Source: Robbsia andropogonis
GTDB lineage: Bacteria; Pseudomonadota; Gammaproteobacteria; Burkholderiales; Burkholderiaceae
Assembly (NCBI RefSeq): GCF_000970345.1
Contig: NZ_LAQU01000020.1
Location: forward strand, 1 to 64,000
Reading direction: 5' to 3'
DNA length: 64,000 nt
Under the pieces are notes generated by a model that was given only the letters and a program-made list of their open reading frames with translations, had not been told where the DNA came from and made no database searches. Below are positions 62,640 to 64,000 of the stretch, piece after piece. Each line of letters starts with the position of its first letter. Position 1 is the stretch's first letter. A program made the translations under genes and the position numbers.

Positions 62640-63182
62640 ATGACCCAGCCGACCCCTGCAGCACAGCCGCTGTCCCAACCGCCATTGACGCTCATTGTCG
62701 CGCGCGCGCGCAACGGTGTGATCGGACGCGACAACCAGTTGCCGTGGCACCTGCCGGAAGACCTGGCGTATTTCAAGAAAACGACGATGGGCGCGCCGGT
62801 CGTCATGGGCCGCAAGACACACGAGTCGATCAGACGACCGCTGCCGGGACGTCGAAATGTCGTGGTCACCCGCGACCCCGCACGCGAATTTGCCGGATGC
62901 GACGCGGTGAACAGCCTGGAAGCAGCGCTGCAAGCGTGTGCGTCGGACGGCGTGCCGGAGGTGTTCCTGATCGGCGGCGCGCAGTTGTACAGGGAAGGGA
63001 TGAGTCTGGCGCAGCGGTTGCTGATTACCGAGGTGGATGCCGATGTCGAGGGCGATGCGTTCTTTGCCGCCCCCGATCCGACGATCTGGGTAGAAACTGC
63101 CCGGGAAAGCCATCCGCCGATGACACGCGAGAACGGCACGGCGCGCCTGGGTTATGCATTTGTCGAATACCGCCGCCGTTAA
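62640..63182 (+). CDS. folA: dihydrofolate reductase
   Basis: NADPH-dependent reduction of dihydrofolate. 180 residues from the ATG at 62640; the open frame to 62475 is not coding-like and includes a GACAGC triplet repeat at 62546-62563. Motifs: [47 protein letters not shown] and [10 protein letters not shown]. Divergent pair with thyA. Confidence 0.96.
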   Translation: MTQPTPAAQPLSQPPLTLIVARARNGVIGRDNQLPWHLPEDLAYFKKTTMGAPVVMGRKTHESIRRPLPGRRNVVVTRDPAREFAGCDAVNSLEAALQACASDGVPEVFLIGGAQLYREGMSLAQRLLITEVDADVEGDAFFAAPDPTIWVETARESHPPMTRENGTARLGYAFVEYRRR

Positions 63183-63285
63183 GCAGTGGCGGTTTCGACC
63201 AGCATGGACAACCGCATCGCCTGACGCCCCACCACGTCGCCAGACGCAATGATGCGAGTCACGCCACCATCATCACACCGCCCGC

Positions 63286-64000
63286 TCATGCCTTCCCGGC
63301 GATCGTCATCCGTTCAATGAGGATCGACCCACAGGTCTTATTGCCGCGAACCAATTCATCGGCACCCACGGCCACGACGTGGCGCAGCATCTCTCCGAGA
63401 TTACCGGCAATCGTGATTTCCTCTACCGGATACCGGATCTTGCCGTTTTCCACCCAGAACCCCGATGCGCCGCGTGAATAATCGCCCGTGATCAGATTCA
63501 CGCCTTGTCCCATCAGATCCGTCACGAACAAACCGGTATCGAGCTTGCGCAGCATCGCATCCAGGTCATCGCCCGGATCGGTCAGCTTGCTGACGATCTT
63601 CAAGTTGTGCGCGCCGCCAGCGTTACCAGTGGTGGGCATGCCGAGCTTACGCGCCGAGTACGTCGACAGAAAATACCCTCGCAGCACGCCTTCCTCGACG
63701 AACGCGCGCTTGCTCACGCGCACCCCCTCGTCGTCGAACGGTGCACTGCCCATCGCGCCAGGCACGAACGGGTCTTCGATAATGCTCATATGATCCGCCA
63801 ACACCGGGCGATCGAGACTGTCGACAAGAAACGATGCTTTCCGGTACAACGCCCCGCCGCCAACGGCCTGCGTCAGAGACGCGATCAACCCCATCGCGAT
63901 CGGCGCTTCGAACAGCACCGGCGCCTTGCATGTATCAATCGGCCGGGCGCCCAGGCGGGACAAGGCACGCTCGGCGGCATAGCGACCGATTTTCTCGGCC
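63286..64000 (-). CDS. pmbA: metalloprotease PmbA/TldE, C-terminal part (cut by window edge)
   Basis: Partner of TldD in a heterodimeric protease that trims leader peptides and unstable proteins. Visible are 237 residues of the C-terminal domain, read in from the right edge (AEKIGRYAAERALSRLGARP). SRGASGFWVENGKIRYPVEE and the C-terminal CGSILIERMTIAGKA are family landmarks. The N terminus lies outside the window. Confidence 0.93.
   Translation of the reverse strand, partial: AEKIGRYAAERALSRLGARPIDTCKAPVLFEAPIAMGLIASLTQAVGGGALYRKASFLVDSLDRPVLADHMSIIEDPFVPGAMGSAPFDDEGVRVSKRAFVEEGVLRGYFLSTYSARKLGMPTTGNAGGAHNLKIVSKLTDPGDDLDAMLRKLDTGLFVTDLMGQGVNLITGDYSRGASGFWVENGKIRYPVEEITIAGNLGEMLRHVVAVGADELVRGNKTCGSILIERMTIAGKA

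Overview
The window looks like a chromosome segment of a Burkholderiaceae-type betaproteobacterium. The DNA is GC-rich. It carries a conserved housekeeping set (ubiC, htpG, parE-parC, uup, map, fumC, thyA, folA, pmbA), and one gene has a perfect PIP/hrpII box, the promoter element read by HrpB/HrpX in plant pathogens with a Hrp type III secretion system. A plant-associated relative of Ralstonia, Robbsia or Burkholderia is the best guess; the species is inference.

Bases 1-18350 are ordinary chromosome: a DNA-deoxyinosine glycosylase, ubiC, htpG with a sigma-32-like promoter, a MocR regulator facing a DUF2917-aminotransferase-RidA operon, a membrane EAL protein with a defective GGDEF, a CopD-like membrane protein, parC, parE and the ABC-F protein Uup. 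A tRNA-Arg(CCT) at 18626-18700 marks an integration hot spot.

Bases 18686-37860 are foreign DNA at the 3' end of that tRNA, and read best as a tandem array. Element A (about 18.69-31.61 kb) has a P4-type tyrosine integrase, AlpA, a C4-like antisense RNA whose inner segment can pair with the next ribosome binding site, a RepA-like ATPase, an Abi-alpha protein, a serine recombinase, a PAAR protein and many small unknown genes. It has no visible conjugation or capsid genes. Element B (about 31.60-37.74 kb) starts with an integrase stump fused to a mazEF operon. That mazF is broken by one in-frame amber codon while mazE is intact. B then carries a PAAR / pore-like effector / DUF7079 immunity cassette, two decayed genes, and a two-gene unit with a HipA-like kinase. 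A third att-like repeat at 37731-37857 looks like the left end of a lost third element.

Bases 38046-42204 hold a metal-dependent amidohydrolase-fold protein with no signal peptide and a perfect PIP box plus correctly spaced -10, so probably a type III effector. They also hold a periplasmic alpha/beta hydrolase and an IS3-type transposase remnant. Bases 42359-55699 are chromosomal accessory functions: a FecR/DUF6600 protein, a TetR/aldo-keto reductase pair, and a long cluster with a LysR regulator, a cystathionine-lyase-type enzyme, a complete amino-acid ABC transporter, a flavin-dependent acyl-CoA-dehydrogenase-like enzyme, a lone solute-binding protein and an amidase. This suggests uptake and breakdown of a sulfur- or nitrogen-bearing compound. 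From 55834 to the end the DNA is again mostly core: a lipoprotein, map with a ParD-like gene, a phospholipase-D-like lipoprotein, fumC, a small lipoprotein, thyA, folA and the end of pmbA, cut by the window edge.
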